DNA of 39,036 nt, taken from positions 1 through 39,036 of the forward strand of contig JAEWMO010000140.1 in the NCBI GenBank assembly GCA_023457135.1. Direction: 5' to 3'. Made by a program: the position numbers and the translations under genes. This DNA comes from Methanobacteriota archaeon (GTDB lineage Archaea; Halobacteriota; Methanomicrobia; Methanomicrobiales; Methanoculleaceae). A model generated the notes under the pieces. The model was given only the letters and a program-made list of their open reading frames with translations, ran no database searches and was not told the DNA's origin. The number at the start of each line of letters is the position of its first letter. The first letter of the stretch is position 1. This document shows, one piece after another, positions 15,853 through 24,189 of the stretch.

Positions 15853-16233
15853 CCCATCCACGGACTTCCATTGGCCTGCGCACCTGGCGGTGCTCGAGCT
15901 CCGTTCCTGCCGGAACGTCGCTTATCGCCACGCACTGCCCGCCCCCTGGGGGGCGGGAGGAGCGCGAAGCGCGGGCGGTGGGGGTTTTTGAGGAGAGGCT
16001 TGCGGGCGCCCATATAGGGGGAGTGCGACTGTCCAGGAAGAGGCGACGGACAACGTCCGGAACTTGAGAAGGTCGAAGGTCTTCGGAGCAGGAGTTCGAA
16101 CACCGCCAGGTGCGAAGAGACAGGGGAGGGGGATGCTCCCCCCTCGCACCTATCGATGCTCAAGCTCGCTACGCTCGCACTCCCCGTCAGCCCCACCCCC
16201 AGACGCGATATCCCCTCGAAATCCGTGGATGGG
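15853..16233. repeat. Nested inverted repeat, member of an intergenic repeat family
   Basis: The outer arms at 15853-15868 and 16218-16233 match in inverted orientation at 15 of 16 bases (core ATCCACGGA / TCCGTGGAT). The inner arms at 15880-15902 and 16091-16113 match in inverted orientation at 21 of 23 bases (core GCACCTGGCGGTG / CACCGCCAGGTGC). The segment 15880-15921 also matches the minus strand of 21718-21758 at about 36 of 42 positions. This suggests a MITE-like or other dispersed non-coding element. No flanking target duplication was recognised. Confidence 0.6.
15938..15990 (+). terminator. Strong GC hairpins followed by a T-tract
   Basis: CCCGCCCC pairs with GGGGCGGG around a four-base loop at 15938-15957. 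A short GCGC-GAA-GCGC hairpin follows and then GGGGGTTTTT ending near 15990. On the plus strand this would end transcription from the DHH-mptE-radical SAM operon, whose stop is about 220 bases upstream. Confidence 0.45.
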
Positions 16234-16263
16234 ATTATGCGATGTCTCGAAGGAACGTCGCCC

Positions 16264-17400
16264 CTACTTCTCTTCCCGCAGTTCCATCACCCGCAGGACG
16301 TCCGTCCGGGTGACGATCCCGACCAGGTCGCCGTCCGCGACCACCGGGATCCTCCCGACGTCCTGGCCCGTCATGATCCGCAGCGCATCGATGAGCGGCG
16401 CCGATGGCGGGAGGATCGTCGGGGTCCGGGTCATGACGTCCCGCACCTGCATCGCCTCCCGGTCCTGCGGCGAGATCTTGTGGACGTCGGCGAGGGCGAT
16501 GATCCCGATAAGCGACCCCCGGTCCACCACGGGAAAGCCGAGATGCTTCGTCTCGTACATCAGCTCGAGCAACCGCGAGAGCGGCATCGACGGTTCTACG
16601 GTGGCGACAGGACTGCTCATCGCGTCCGCCACCGTGACGTCCTGGAGCAGGATGTTGTAGCGGAGGTAGGTGGCCTCCTGGTTCGCCCCGATGTAGATGA
16701 AGAAGGCGATGATGATCAGGATGGGGTTTAAGAGCAGGAACCCGACGATCCCGAAGACGACGGCAAACCCCTTCCCGACGTCGGCGGCGATCCGGGTTGC
16801 CCGGGCGAGCGGCATCCTCCTGGCGAGCCACGCCCGGAGAACACGCCCCCCGTCCATGGGAAACGCCGGGAGGAGGTTGAACCCGAAGAGCAGGACGTTT
16901 AAGAGCCCGAGGTAGCCGAAGGTGAAGACCAGGACGCCGGCAAGCCCCGGTTCCGTGACAATGGCGGGAACGACGTAGACCAGGGCGCTGCTGACCAGGC
17001 CGACCGCGAGGCTCGTCAGCGGGCCCGCGAGCGCCATGGGGAGTTCAATCCTGGGGTCCGGCATCGTCTCCTCCATCTGGGAGACGCCGCCGAGGATGAG
17101 GAGGGTGATGCTGTGGATCTCGATCCCCCTCGCTTTCGCGATGAGTGAATGGGCCATCTCGTGGATGAAGACCCCGACGAAGAGGCCGAGCGCGACGACG
17201 GTCCCGAGGATGTAGGGGTTGAATCCGGCGGCGATCAGCGTCGGATCGATCGGAACGCCGAAGAGAACTGCTATCAATTCGGTCGTGAGCAGGATCTGGC
17301 TCCCGATGATCCAGGCGAAGAGGGGTATCACCAGGAGGAAACTCCAGTGCAGTTTGACCGGGATTCCGGCCAGGGTGCCGATCTGTAGCGACGCTTCCAT
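16264..17400 (-). CDS. Site-2 protease (M50 family) with two C-terminal CBS domains
   Basis: The product has 378 residues. The zinc site is H80-E81-M-A-H84, and the third ligand lies in NLLPAFPMDGGR (175-186, with D183), the standard pair of M50 motifs. About six hydrophobic segments cover residues 18-245. Two CBS domains follow (about 250-310 and 315-375), beginning VADAMSSPVATVEPS and VRDVMTRTPTILPPS. This is the SpoIVFB/Rip3-like group with CBS, whose members cut membrane-bound substrates and are thought to be gated by adenine nucleotides on the CBS pair. The substrate is unknown. No ribosome binding site is visible at the ATG, and an AT-rich stretch immediately upstream suggests a leaderless mRNA. 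It is divergent from the small PRC-barrel gene. Confidence 0.9.
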   Translation of the reverse strand: MEASLQIGTLAGIPVKLHWSFLLVIPLFAWIIGSQILLTTELIAVLFGVPIDPTLIAAGFNPYILGTVVALGLFVGVFIHEMAHSLIAKARGIEIHSITLLILGGVSQMEETMPDPRIELPMALAGPLTSLAVGLVSSALVYVVPAIVTEPGLAGVLVFTFGYLGLLNVLLFGFNLLPAFPMDGGRVLRAWLARRMPLARATRIAADVGKGFAVVFGIVGFLLLNPILIIIAFFIYIGANQEATYLRYNILLQDVTVADAMSSPVATVEPSMPLSRLLELMYETKHLGFPVVDRGSLIGIIALADVHKISPQDREAMQVRDVMTRTPTILPPSAPLIDALRIMTGQDVGRIPVVADGDLVGIVTRTDVLRVMELREEK

Positions 17401-17410
17401 GAAAAGGAGT

Positions 17411-17438
17411 ATCTTTTTATCATTTATAGTAATATACC
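17411..17438. promoter_or_regulatory. Divergent promoter region of the M50 protease and small PRC-barrel genes
   Basis: A 28-base AT-rich stretch lies between two divergent starts only 52 bases apart. On the plus strand CTTTTTATC is about 25 bases before a start that would include the GAGG ribosome binding site. On the minus strand ACTATAAATG lies about 25 bases before the ATG at 17400. The two promoters overlap and may compete. Confidence 0.5.
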
Positions 17439-17452
17439 TTCAGAGGATACCG

Positions 17453-17716
17453 ATGAGAACACAGATCACAGAGCTGTTCGGGCTGCGTGTCTATACTGAC
17501 AGGGCTGTCTTTGTCGGGAACGTTGACGATGTCGTGATCGATGTGGATCAGAAGAAGATAGACTCCCTGGCGGTCGGCGAGCTCAACCCCGAGATCGGGG
17601 ATGTCAAGGGCTATGCCGGGCTGCAGGTCCCCTTCAGGATGATCAAGAGCATCGGGGATATCGTCATCGTCCGCCACATCCCCGGCATCTTCAGGTCGCA
17701 GGGCAAAGAAGAGTGA
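17453..17716 (+). CDS. Small PRC-barrel domain protein
   Basis: The product has 87 residues and is a single PRC-barrel: MRTQITELFGLRVYTDRAVF, then GNVDDVVIDVDQKKIDSLAV and VPFRMIKSIGDIVIVR. Single-domain PRC-barrel proteins are common in methanogens and are thought to act as RNA-binding or assembly modules; the partner is unknown. The ATG at 17453 has GAGG about seven bases upstream. It is divergent from the M50 protease and is followed after 41 bases by the Thg1-like gene on the same strand, so these two may share a transcript. It is not closely similar to the PRC domains of the DUF2795 genes. Confidence 0.85.
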   Translation: MRTQITELFGLRVYTDRAVFVGNVDDVVIDVDQKKIDSLAVGELNPEIGDVKGYAGLQVPFRMIKSIGDIVIVRHIPGIFRSQGKEE

Positions 17717-17757
17717 CCGCGGGACCCGGCCAGCCCGAAAATACCTGTCGATAGAAT

Positions 17758-18492
17758 ATGGATAGCAAAGATCGGGAGATATTCTCGAATCTCACCATCT
17801 TTCCCCCTGTTTTTGTCAGGCTCGACGGCCGTGCCTTTCACCGCCTGAGCCGTACGCTCGAACTGAAGAAGCCCTTCGATCCGGCCTTTCACGCGGCCAT
17901 GCGGTCGGTCTGCCACTACCTCCTCACGGAAAGCGGTCTTACGCCGACGTTTGCCTACACCTTCTCCGACGAGATCAGCCTCTACTTCTCGACACTGCCG
18001 TTCTCCGGGCGGGTGGAGAAGCTCGACTCCGTGACCGCCGCGGTCGCGGCAAGCGCCCTGACGATCGAACTTGGGTGCCTTGAGCCCCTCGCGTTCGATG
18101 CCCGGACCATCCCGGCATCTGGGGAGTTTGCGCTCGAGTACCTCACCTGGCGGCAGAACGAGGCGTGGCGGAACCACATCAACGCCTACTGCCAGACTGC
18201 CCTCGTCAGCGAGGGGATGAGTTCCCGTGAAGCCGCGGCAAGGCTCCGGGGGATGCAGTCCGATGCGATGCACGAGATGATGTTTGAGCGGGGCGTCAAT
18301 CTGGCGGCGACACCGCCCTGGCAGCGGCGCGGGGCGCTCCTCTACCGGGAAGAGTGCGTAAAAGAGGGGTATAACCCCCTGACGGGGGAGACCGTCGAGG
18401 CGAAGCGGACCTGTATCCGCGAACCGGAGGAGACGCCTCTCTTCTCGACGGCTGAGGGAGCGGCCCTGGTCCGCTCACTCACCGGCGCGTGA
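17758..18492 (+). CDS. tRNA-His guanylyltransferase-like protein (Thg1 family)
   Basis: The product has 244 residues, the usual Thg1 length. The metal-binding acidic residues are in VRLDGRAFHRLSR (D23, G24) and FSDEISLYF (D71, E72), as in Thg1 and reverse-polymerase relatives. Further family motifs are WRNHINAY, GMQSDAMHEMMFERG and PWQRRGALLY. Thg1-type enzymes add nucleotides in the 3'-to-5' direction, either the extra guanosine of tRNA-His or repair of tRNA 5' ends; archaeal members act in a template-dependent way. Which activity this protein has cannot be told from sequence. It follows the small PRC-barrel gene and its last 18 bases overlap the 3' end of the convergent ileS. Confidence 0.85.
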   Translation: MDSKDREIFSNLTIFPPVFVRLDGRAFHRLSRTLELKKPFDPAFHAAMRSVCHYLLTESGLTPTFAYTFSDEISLYFSTLPFSGRVEKLDSVTAAVAASALTIELGCLEPLAFDARTIPASGEFALEYLTWRQNEAWRNHINAYCQTALVSEGMSSREAAARLRGMQSDAMHEMMFERGVNLAATPPWQRRGALLYREECVKEGYNPLTGETVEAKRTCIREPEETPLFSTAEGAALVRSLTGA

Positions 18493-21400
18493 GATGCCCA
18501 TCTGCATCTGCACGCCCTCGACGTCCCAGTCCTTCTCGAGCGCAAAGGGCTCTGCCGGCTTCTTTCCATCGGCGTAGCCGACGGTGAGGGCCGCCGCCCG
18601 CACCTCGCCGGCGATCTCGCTCCTGCACTCCTCGTTTCCGATGAGCGAGGCCACCCGCTCGTCGGCGACGTCCACAGCCGCGACGATGAAGTCGTCGACG
18701 TTCAGGTCGAGCTGGCGGCGCATCTCTTGAAGCCGCCGGATCACCTCGCGGGCGTAGCCTTCGGCCTCGAGCGCCGGTGTCAGGGTGACGTCGACGTAGA
18801 CCGTCGCGCCCTTCATGGGAGCGGAGAAGACGCCCTCCGGGAGGGCTTCGGCGAAGGTGACGTGGCGCGCGGTGATCTCGTAGCCGTCGAGCGCCGCCTT
18901 GCCGTCCCGGTCGATCGCGGCCTTCAGGGCGGTGCCGTCCGCCCCCTCGATCAGCGCCTTGACCTTCGGCCCTTCTTTTCCGAACTCCGGGCCGATCGCC
19001 CGCATCACCGGTTCGGCCTGCCAGAGGAGCCGGTCCCACGTCCCGGTAACGACCCGGACCGTCCGGGCGTTCGCCCGGGCCAGGGCAAGGTCGTTCAAGT
19101 TCTCAAGGGCGAGCTTCACGCCCTCGTCTCCGGTGGCCACAACGACCTCGCCGACCGGCCAGCGGAGTTTCCGTCTCCCGTTCTGCCGGGCGGTGGCGAC
19201 GGCGTCGTCGAACGCCCGCACAACCTCCATCCTCGCCTCGAGCTCCGGGTCGATCAGGGTGTCGTCCGCCTCCGGCCAGTCGATCATATGGATGCTCTCC
19301 GGGTCTCCCGCGAGGCGGAGGTTCCCGTAGATCTCCTCGGTGATGTGCGGAACGAACGGCGCAAGGAGCGCTGTCAGGCGGCGCATGACGTAGTAGGTCG
19401 CTTCATACGCGTAGCGCTTCTCCGGCGCATCCTCCTCAAGCCACATCCTCTGCCGGACGAGCTGCACGTACCAGCGCGAGAGGTCCTCGAGGATGAACGT
19501 GCCGAGCGCCCGCGTGACCTTGTGGAGGTGGTACTCCCGCATGTCCTCGGCCGTGGTCCGGGCGAGCGAGTTGACCCGGGAGACGATCCAGCGGTCTTCC
19601 TCCGGCATCTCGCCGATGTGGGCCCGGACAAACGATCCATCCCACACTCCGCCGTCGCCTGCGGCGGGCTCGAACGAGTCGAGGACCATGTACGGCAGCG
19701 GGAAGCGGTAGACGTTCCAGAGGATGTTCAACGTCCTGTGGATGGTCTTCACGCTGTCCCAGTTGAACTTCAGGTCGTCCCAGGGTGCGTTTGCCCAGAG
19801 GACATAGAACCGCAGGACGTCGACGCCGAACTGGTTCATGACCTCCTCAGGCGTCACGACGTTGCCGAGGCTCTTGCTCATCTTGCGGCCGTCGGCGTCG
19901 AGGGCGAACCCGTGCATCAGGACGCTCTTGTAGGGAGCCCGGCCGAACGCCATGGTGCTTGCGCCGAGCTGGGAGTAGAACCAGCCGCGGGTCTGGTCCT
20001 GGCCCTCGGTGATGAAGTCCGCCGGCCAGTAGCGGTCGAAGGCCTCACGCTCTCTGGGGAAGCCGAGCGTCGCCCAGGAGGCGACCGCCGAGTCGAACCA
20101 GACATCGAAGATGTCGGAGACCCGGCGCATCTCGCCCCCGCAGGAGCACGGGATGGTGACCTCGTCGACGTAGGGGCGGTGGGGATCGGGGATCCTGACT
20201 CCCGACCGCTCCTCGAGCTCGGCGATGGTGCCGATGACGACCTTCTCCCCGCACCGCTCGCAGTGCCAGATGGGGATGGGGATGCCCCAGTAGCGCTGCC
20301 GGGAGACGCACCAGTCGCGGGACTCCTTGACGAAGTCGTGGAACCGGGCGCTTCCGGCCCAGTCGGGATACCACTTCACCTTCGTGATCTCCTCAAGCAT
20401 GGTGTCGCGGACGGCGGTTGCCTTCAGGAACCACTGGGCCGTCGCGCGGTAGATGATGGGGGTCTTGCACCGCCAGCAGTGGCCGTAGCGGTGGGTGATC
20501 GTCCGCCGGGCGAGGAGGTTCTCGCCGAGCGCCTCGATGACGAGGTCGTTTGCGTCCCGGACATACATGTCGGCGAACGCCCCGGCCTGCGGGGTGAAGC
20601 ACCCGCCGGCGTCGACGGGGCAGAAGACCTCAAGCCCTTCCTTGAGCCCGACCAGGTAGTCGTCCCACCCGTGGCCGGGGGCGATGTGGACGAGGCCGGT
20701 GTTCTCGAGCGTGACGTAATCCGCCGCGACGACCCGGTGCCTGATCTCCGCCTGGCGCGGCACCTGGCCGGCGAGCGGGGAGGTGTACTCCGTCCCGACG
20801 AGGCTGCTCCCCGGAACCCGCTCGATGACCGTGTAGTCCTGGTACCGGCCCATCTTCAGGACGGATTCGACGAGTTCGTCGGCGATCCAGAGGATCTCCT
20901 CGCCGCCGTCCTTCTTCGCCCGCACCTTTGCGTAGGTGAAGCCGGCGTTGACCGCCACCGCCACGTTCGCGGGGAGGGTCCAGGGTGTCGTCGTCCAGAT
21001 GACGAGGTACTCGTTCTCGCGCCCGGAGACGGGGAACTTGACGAAGATCGAGGGGTCGGTCTCGTCCCAGTAGTCCACCTCGGAGTCGGCGATCGCCGTC
21101 TCGCACCGGGGGCACCAGTTCACGACCCGGTGGCCGCGCTCGACGAGGCCGTGCTCGTCCGCGCGCTGGAGCGCCCACCACGCAGACTCAATGTAGTCCT
21201 CTTTGATGGTCTGGTAGGGGTTGTCGAAGTCGAGCCAGACACCGAGCTTCCGGAACTGCTCGCTCATGATCTCCATGTGCGTCACCGCAAACGTCCGGCA
21301 CTGCTCGACAAACGCGGCGATCCCGTACTCTTCGATATCCTTCTTGGAGGTGAAACCGAGCTGGTGCTCGACCTTCACCTCGATGGGGAGACCGTGCATG

Positions 21401-21654
21401 TCGTAGCCGGCCCGCTCGATGATGTTTGCCCCCCGCATCCGGTGGTAGCGGAGGATGGAGTCTTTTATGATCTTGTTCCAGGCGGTGCCGAGGTGGATGT
21501 AGCCGGTGGTGTACGGCGGCCCGTCGACGAAAAAGAACGCTTTTCCATCCTTCCGCACTTCCTGGACGCGTGCATAGATATTCTCCCGCTTCCAGTAATC
21601 CTGGACTTCCGTCTCAAGTTCGCGCGGGTTATAACTGCTGGTGACCTCTTTCAC
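18475..21654 (-). CDS. ileS: Isoleucyl-tRNA synthetase
   Basis: The product has 1059 residues, as expected for an archaeal class I IleRS. The HIGH-type motif is PPYTTGYIHLGTAWN (about residues 46-60, HLGT variant), and KMSKSLGN is near residue 591. The editing domain lies between, with WTTTPWTLPANVAVAVNAGF. A zinc-binding cysteine cluster is seen at GHCWRCKTP and another at WHCERCGEK. The C-terminal region carries the tRNA-binding and anticodon domains. The enzyme charges tRNA-Ile in the cytoplasm. A GTG/ATG choice is not an issue: ATG at 21654 begins MKEVTSSYNPRELE. Its 3' end overlaps the convergent Thg1 gene by 18 bases. Upstream lies a member of the intergenic repeat family rather than another gene. 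Confidence 0.97.
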   Translation of the reverse strand: MKEVTSSYNPRELETEVQDYWKRENIYARVQEVRKDGKAFFFVDGPPYTTGYIHLGTAWNKIIKDSILRYHRMRGANIIERAGYDMHGLPIEVKVEHQLGFTSKKDIEEYGIAAFVEQCRTFAVTHMEIMSEQFRKLGVWLDFDNPYQTIKEDYIESAWWALQRADEHGLVERGHRVVNWCPRCETAIADSEVDYWDETDPSIFVKFPVSGRENEYLVIWTTTPWTLPANVAVAVNAGFTYAKVRAKKDGGEEILWIADELVESVLKMGRYQDYTVIERVPGSSLVGTEYTSPLAGQVPRQAEIRHRVVAADYVTLENTGLVHIAPGHGWDDYLVGLKEGLEVFCPVDAGGCFTPQAGAFADMYVRDANDLVIEALGENLLARRTITHRYGHCWRCKTPIIYRATAQWFLKATAVRDTMLEEITKVKWYPDWAGSARFHDFVKESRDWCVSRQRYWGIPIPIWHCERCGEKVVIGTIAELEERSGVRIPDPHRPYVDEVTIPCSCGGEMRRVSDIFDVWFDSAVASWATLGFPREREAFDRYWPADFITEGQDQTRGWFYSQLGASTMAFGRAPYKSVLMHGFALDADGRKMSKSLGNVVTPEEVMNQFGVDVLRFYVLWANAPWDDLKFNWDSVKTIHRTLNILWNVYRFPLPYMVLDSFEPAAGDGGVWDGSFVRAHIGEMPEEDRWIVSRVNSLARTTAEDMREYHLHKVTRALGTFILEDLSRWYVQLVRQRMWLEEDAPEKRYAYEATYYVMRRLTALLAPFVPHITEEIYGNLRLAGDPESIHMIDWPEADDTLIDPELEARMEVVRAFDDAVATARQNGRRKLRWPVGEVVVATGDEGVKLALENLNDLALARANARTVRVVTGTWDRLLWQAEPVMRAIGPEFGKEGPKVKALIEGADGTALKAAIDRDGKAALDGYEITARHVTFAEALPEGVFSAPMKGATVYVDVTLTPALEAEGYAREVIRRLQEMRRQLDLNVDDFIVAAVDVADERVASLIGNEECRSEIAGEVRAAALTVGYADGKKPAEPFALEKDWDVEGVQMQMGISRAGE

Positions 21655-21717
21655 CTTGTATCCCTCATATTCAGCACTCTGGTGTACCGTTTGTTCTTGG
21701 GGGACAAAGTGTTTTGC

Positions 21718-21810
21718 GCGACGTTCCGATAGGAACGGAGCGGGAGCACCGGAGGTGCGACTCGCGACTGTCGGAACAACAGGAGCTCGAGAAGGCTGAA
21801 GGCCTTCGCT
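21718..21810 (-). repeat. Second member of the intergenic repeat family
   Basis: On the minus strand, positions 21758-21718 match 15880-15921 at about 36 of 42 bases, including the hairpin CGTTCC-N4-GGAACG and the flank GCACCT...GGTGCTC. Further out, GAAGGCCTTCAGCCTTCTC matches the minus strand near 16066-16084 (GAAGACCTTCGACCTTCTC), followed in both by AG-TCC and then CAGTCGCAC. The segment lies in the 254-base gap upstream of ileS and the divergent LOG-like gene, which otherwise shows only a possible promoter. Confidence 0.6.
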
Positions 21811-21908
21811 GCGCGATGGGCGGGCAGGTTACCTCACGCGAAGGCGCGAAGGCATCTTCTCTCAACCCGGCCCGGCCCTTTATCTCTCGAAACCACGATC
21901 TCTCCCCC

Positions 21909-22391
21909 ATGCAGATCGCAGTCATCGGGCGGGGGGACTGCTCCGGCGAAGAATACGGGACAGCAGAGGCCGTCGGCCGGCTCATCGCCGAAAGCAACGC
22001 GACCGTCTGCTGCGGCGGCCTCGGCGGGGTGATGGAGGCCGCCTGCCGGGGTGCGCAGGAGGCCGGCGGGACGACCGTGGGCATCCTCCCCGACACCGGG
22101 GACGGGAACGCCTATCTCGACGTGATCGTCCGGACCGGGATGGGCCACGCGCGAAACGTCATCCTGATCAACTCGGCCGACGCGGTCATCGCCGTCGGGG
22201 GCGGCTACGGCACGCTCTCGGAGATCGCCATTGCGCTCAAGACGGGAAAACCGGTCTTTGGCCTCCTCACCTGGGAGATAGAGGGGGTGAGGGCCTGCGC
22301 CGGGCCCGGGGAGGCGGTCAACCTCGCAGTCCGCGCAGGACGCCGGTCTCGTCCGTCTCGTAGCCCCCGAGGTCCCGCAGGATCTCTTTGA
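21909..22391 (+). CDS. LOG-like Rossmann protein (TIGR00725 family)
   Basis: The product has 160 residues from the ATG at 21909 (MQIAVIGRGDCSGEEYGTAE). The motifs CCGGLGGVMEAACRGAQ and AVIAVGGGYGTLSEIAIALK are the phosphate-binding and PGGxGTxxE-type features of the lysine decarboxylase-like/LOG superfamily, here in the archaeal and bacterial TIGR00725 group of unknown function. The frame opens upstream to 21714 but that part is the repeat element, so it is excluded. The last about 24 residues are arginine- and serine-rich and are antisense to the 3' end of the moeA fusion gene, overlapping it by 74 bases, which suggests that the natural stop was lost and the tail is an extension. The substrate is probably a nucleotide derivative. 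Confidence 0.8.
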   Translation: MQIAVIGRGDCSGEEYGTAEAVGRLIAESNATVCCGGLGGVMEAACRGAQEAGGTTVGILPDTGDGNAYLDVIVRTGMGHARNVILINSADAVIAVGGGYGTLSEIAIALKTGKPVFGLLTWEIEGVRACAGPGEAVNLAVRAGRRSRPSRSPRGPAGSL

Positions 22392-24189
22392 ACGCCTCCG
22401 AGGAGACGGTCTCGACGAGGGCCGCGATCCGCGGGTCGTCGAGCATCTCGCGGTGCATCACGAGCTCGTAGCGTTCCGTCGCCACCGGGACGAACGCAAG
22501 GTCGAGGGCCTTGGCCGCGCTGTAGACCCCCATCCCTGCATCGGCCTCCCCGGTCTTGACCGCGAGGGCCACCGCGAGGTGCGTCGTCGCCTCGCGTCCG
22601 TAGCCGGCGATGGAGGCCGGGTCGATCCCGCGCTTCGCGAGGTGGTGGTCGAGAAGCATCCGTGTCCCCGACCCCTTCTGCCGGTTGATGAATGTCGTTC
22701 CCGGCAGGTCGTCAAACCCGAGGCCGTCGCGGGAGATGACCCCCTGCTGCCGTTCTGCGACGCAGAGGAGGACAAGGTCCGCTCCGGGCATGTAGCGTTC
22801 GAGATAGTGGACGTTGTAGGTGCCGTCGGGGGCGAGGAGGTGCATCGGGGCCGCGTGGCACTCCTGCTTCTTTAACGCGATCACCCCGCCCATGCTCCCC
22901 GTGTGGGTGGAGTGGATATCGACACCCCACGGCCTGACCTGGTCGGCCAGGTAATCGAGGGCCGGGTCGTGGCTCCCGGTGATGAGGACCGCCTCCTCCG
23001 CCTCCGCGCGGGGGACGGTGAGCCGGACGTTCACGGTCTCCCCTGCCTCGGCGCCCTCCTTCTGCGATGGGATATGAAGGTAGCCGTTCGCCCGCACCAT
23101 GCTCATCTGGACCCCGGCGCCCCTCGACTGGGGCACCGTCACCCAGCGCTCGCCGATCCTCCCCGCCGAGAGGAGGACGAACTCGTCGGTCCCGATATCC
23201 GAGTGCAGGCTCGTGGTCAGCCGGGCCTCGACGCGCTCCGGCCGGAGGGCGGGGAGGCCGTAGCGGGCGACGAGCGGCATGACAAGCTCCCGGAGCACTG
23301 TCGCTGCTGCAAGGGGATAGCCGGGGAGGCCGATCACCGGTTTTTCCTCGACCCGGCCGATGATCACCGGCTTTCCTGGCTTGATGGCGACCCCGTGCGC
23401 CAGCACCTCGCCGAGGTCCCGGATGATATCGGCCGTGTAGTCGCGGGTGCCGGCGGACGAGCCCGCCGAGACGAGGACGATATCGCTCTCGGCGACGCCG
23501 CGCCGGACGGCGTCCCGGATCAGGTCGTACTCGTCCGGGACGATTGGGTAGCGGTATGCCTCAACACCCGCCTCCGCCAGGACCGCTGCGGCCATCAGGG
23601 TGTTGCTCTCCACCACCTTTCCCGGCGGCGGCACTACGCCAGCCGGGACCAGCTCGCTCCCGGTCGGGATCAGCCCGGCCCGGACGTTCCGGACCGCGAC
23701 CTCCGTGACCCCGTAGTTCGCGAGGGCTCCCACGTCGTGCGGCCGTATCCGGTGGTTCGAGGGGAGGATCATCTCCGACTCCCCGATATCCTCGCCGACC
23801 GGGCGGACGTGCTGCCAGGGGCTGACGGGCTTTCGGATGGTGTAGGTCTCGCCGTCGCGATTCGACCCGACCCAGACATCCTCGATCATTATCACGGCGT
23901 CGTAGCCGGGGGGGATGATGTTCCCTGTATTGACCCTTGCCGCATCCGGGAGGGTCACCGGGTGCTGCTCGCTCGCGCCATGGGTGTCGGCGCTTCTCAC
24001 TGCGATCCCGTCCATCGCCGAGATATGGATGGCCGGGACCGAGAACCGGGCGAATATGGGTTCGGCGGTGATCCTCCCCACCGCCCCCTGTGTCACCGGA
24101 ACCCGCACGGTTCCCGGCGCCGCCGCAAACGAACGTTCCACGAGTTCCCTGGCTTCGGCAAGCGATATGACCGAGAGATAACGCTTCAC
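22318..24189 (-). CDS. MoeA-type molybdopterin molybdotransferase fused to a PBP-like domain
   Basis: The product has 623 residues from a GTG at 24189 that overlaps the upstream moeA stop as GTGA; a GTG one codon earlier is possible. A perfect GGAGGTGATCC lies four bases upstream. Residues 1 to about 400 are MoeA: AMDGIAVRSADT, a LIPTGSELVPAG motif, VSAGSSAGTRDYT and GLPGYPLAAATV. Residues from about 415 form a periplasmic-binding-protein-like domain (ITGSHDPALDYLADQV, STHTGSMGGVIALKKQECH, FINRQKGSGTRMLLD, TGEADAGMGVYSAAKALDLA). This MoeA plus LysR-substrate/PBP-like fusion is known in archaea. The PBP-like part may bind molybdate, tungstate or a cofactor intermediate. It probably inserts molybdenum or tungsten into molybdopterin for enzymes such as formylmethanofuran dehydrogenase. 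There is no signal peptide, so it acts in the cytoplasm. Confidence 0.9.
   Translation of the reverse strand: MKRYLSVISLAEARELVERSFAAAPGTVRVPVTQGAVGRITAEPIFARFSVPAIHISAMDGIAVRSADTHGASEQHPVTLPDAARVNTGNIIPPGYDAVIMIEDVWVGSNRDGETYTIRKPVSPWQHVRPVGEDIGESEMILPSNHRIRPHDVGALANYGVTEVAVRNVRAGLIPTGSELVPAGVVPPPGKVVESNTLMAAAVLAEAGVEAYRYPIVPDEYDLIRDAVRRGVAESDIVLVSAGSSAGTRDYTADIIRDLGEVLAHGVAIKPGKPVIIGRVEEKPVIGLPGYPLAAATVLRELVMPLVARYGLPALRPERVEARLTTSLHSDIGTDEFVLLSAGRIGERWVTVPQSRGAGVQMSMVRANGYLHIPSQKEGAEAGETVNVRLTVPRAEAEEAVLITGSHDPALDYLADQVRPWGVDIHSTHTGSMGGVIALKKQECHAAPMHLLAPDGTYNVHYLERYMPGADLVLLCVAERQQGVISRDGLGFDDLPGTTFINRQKGSGTRMLLDHHLAKRGIDPASIAGYGREATTHLAVALAVKTGEADAGMGVYSAAKALDLAFVPVATERYELVMHREMLDDPRIAALVETVSSEAFKEILRDLGGYETDETGVLRGLRG

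Larger units (their letters stand above)
15719..16263. other. Non-coding structured interval between convergent genes
   Basis: No frame in these 545 bases resembles a known protein. The interval holds nested inverted repeats (15853-16233), two very stable GC hairpins (15902-15917 and 15938-15957), a T-tract near 15986, and a G/C hairpin near 16124-16144. The short frames present are low-complexity, arginine-, proline- and serine-rich translations, as expected of GC-rich non-coding DNA. Confidence 0.6.

Noticed and set aside
15741..16067. Short plus-strand frames in the interval after the radical SAM-HhH gene
   Set aside because: They cross inverted repeats and hairpins, have no ribosome binding site, and their translations are low in complexity.
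18727..21732. A 1001-codon open frame opposite ileS
   Set aside because: It is an exact antisense shadow of the isoleucyl-tRNA synthetase gene. High GC keeps stops rare, and the translation is rich in Arg, Val, Asp and Pro with no recognisable motif.
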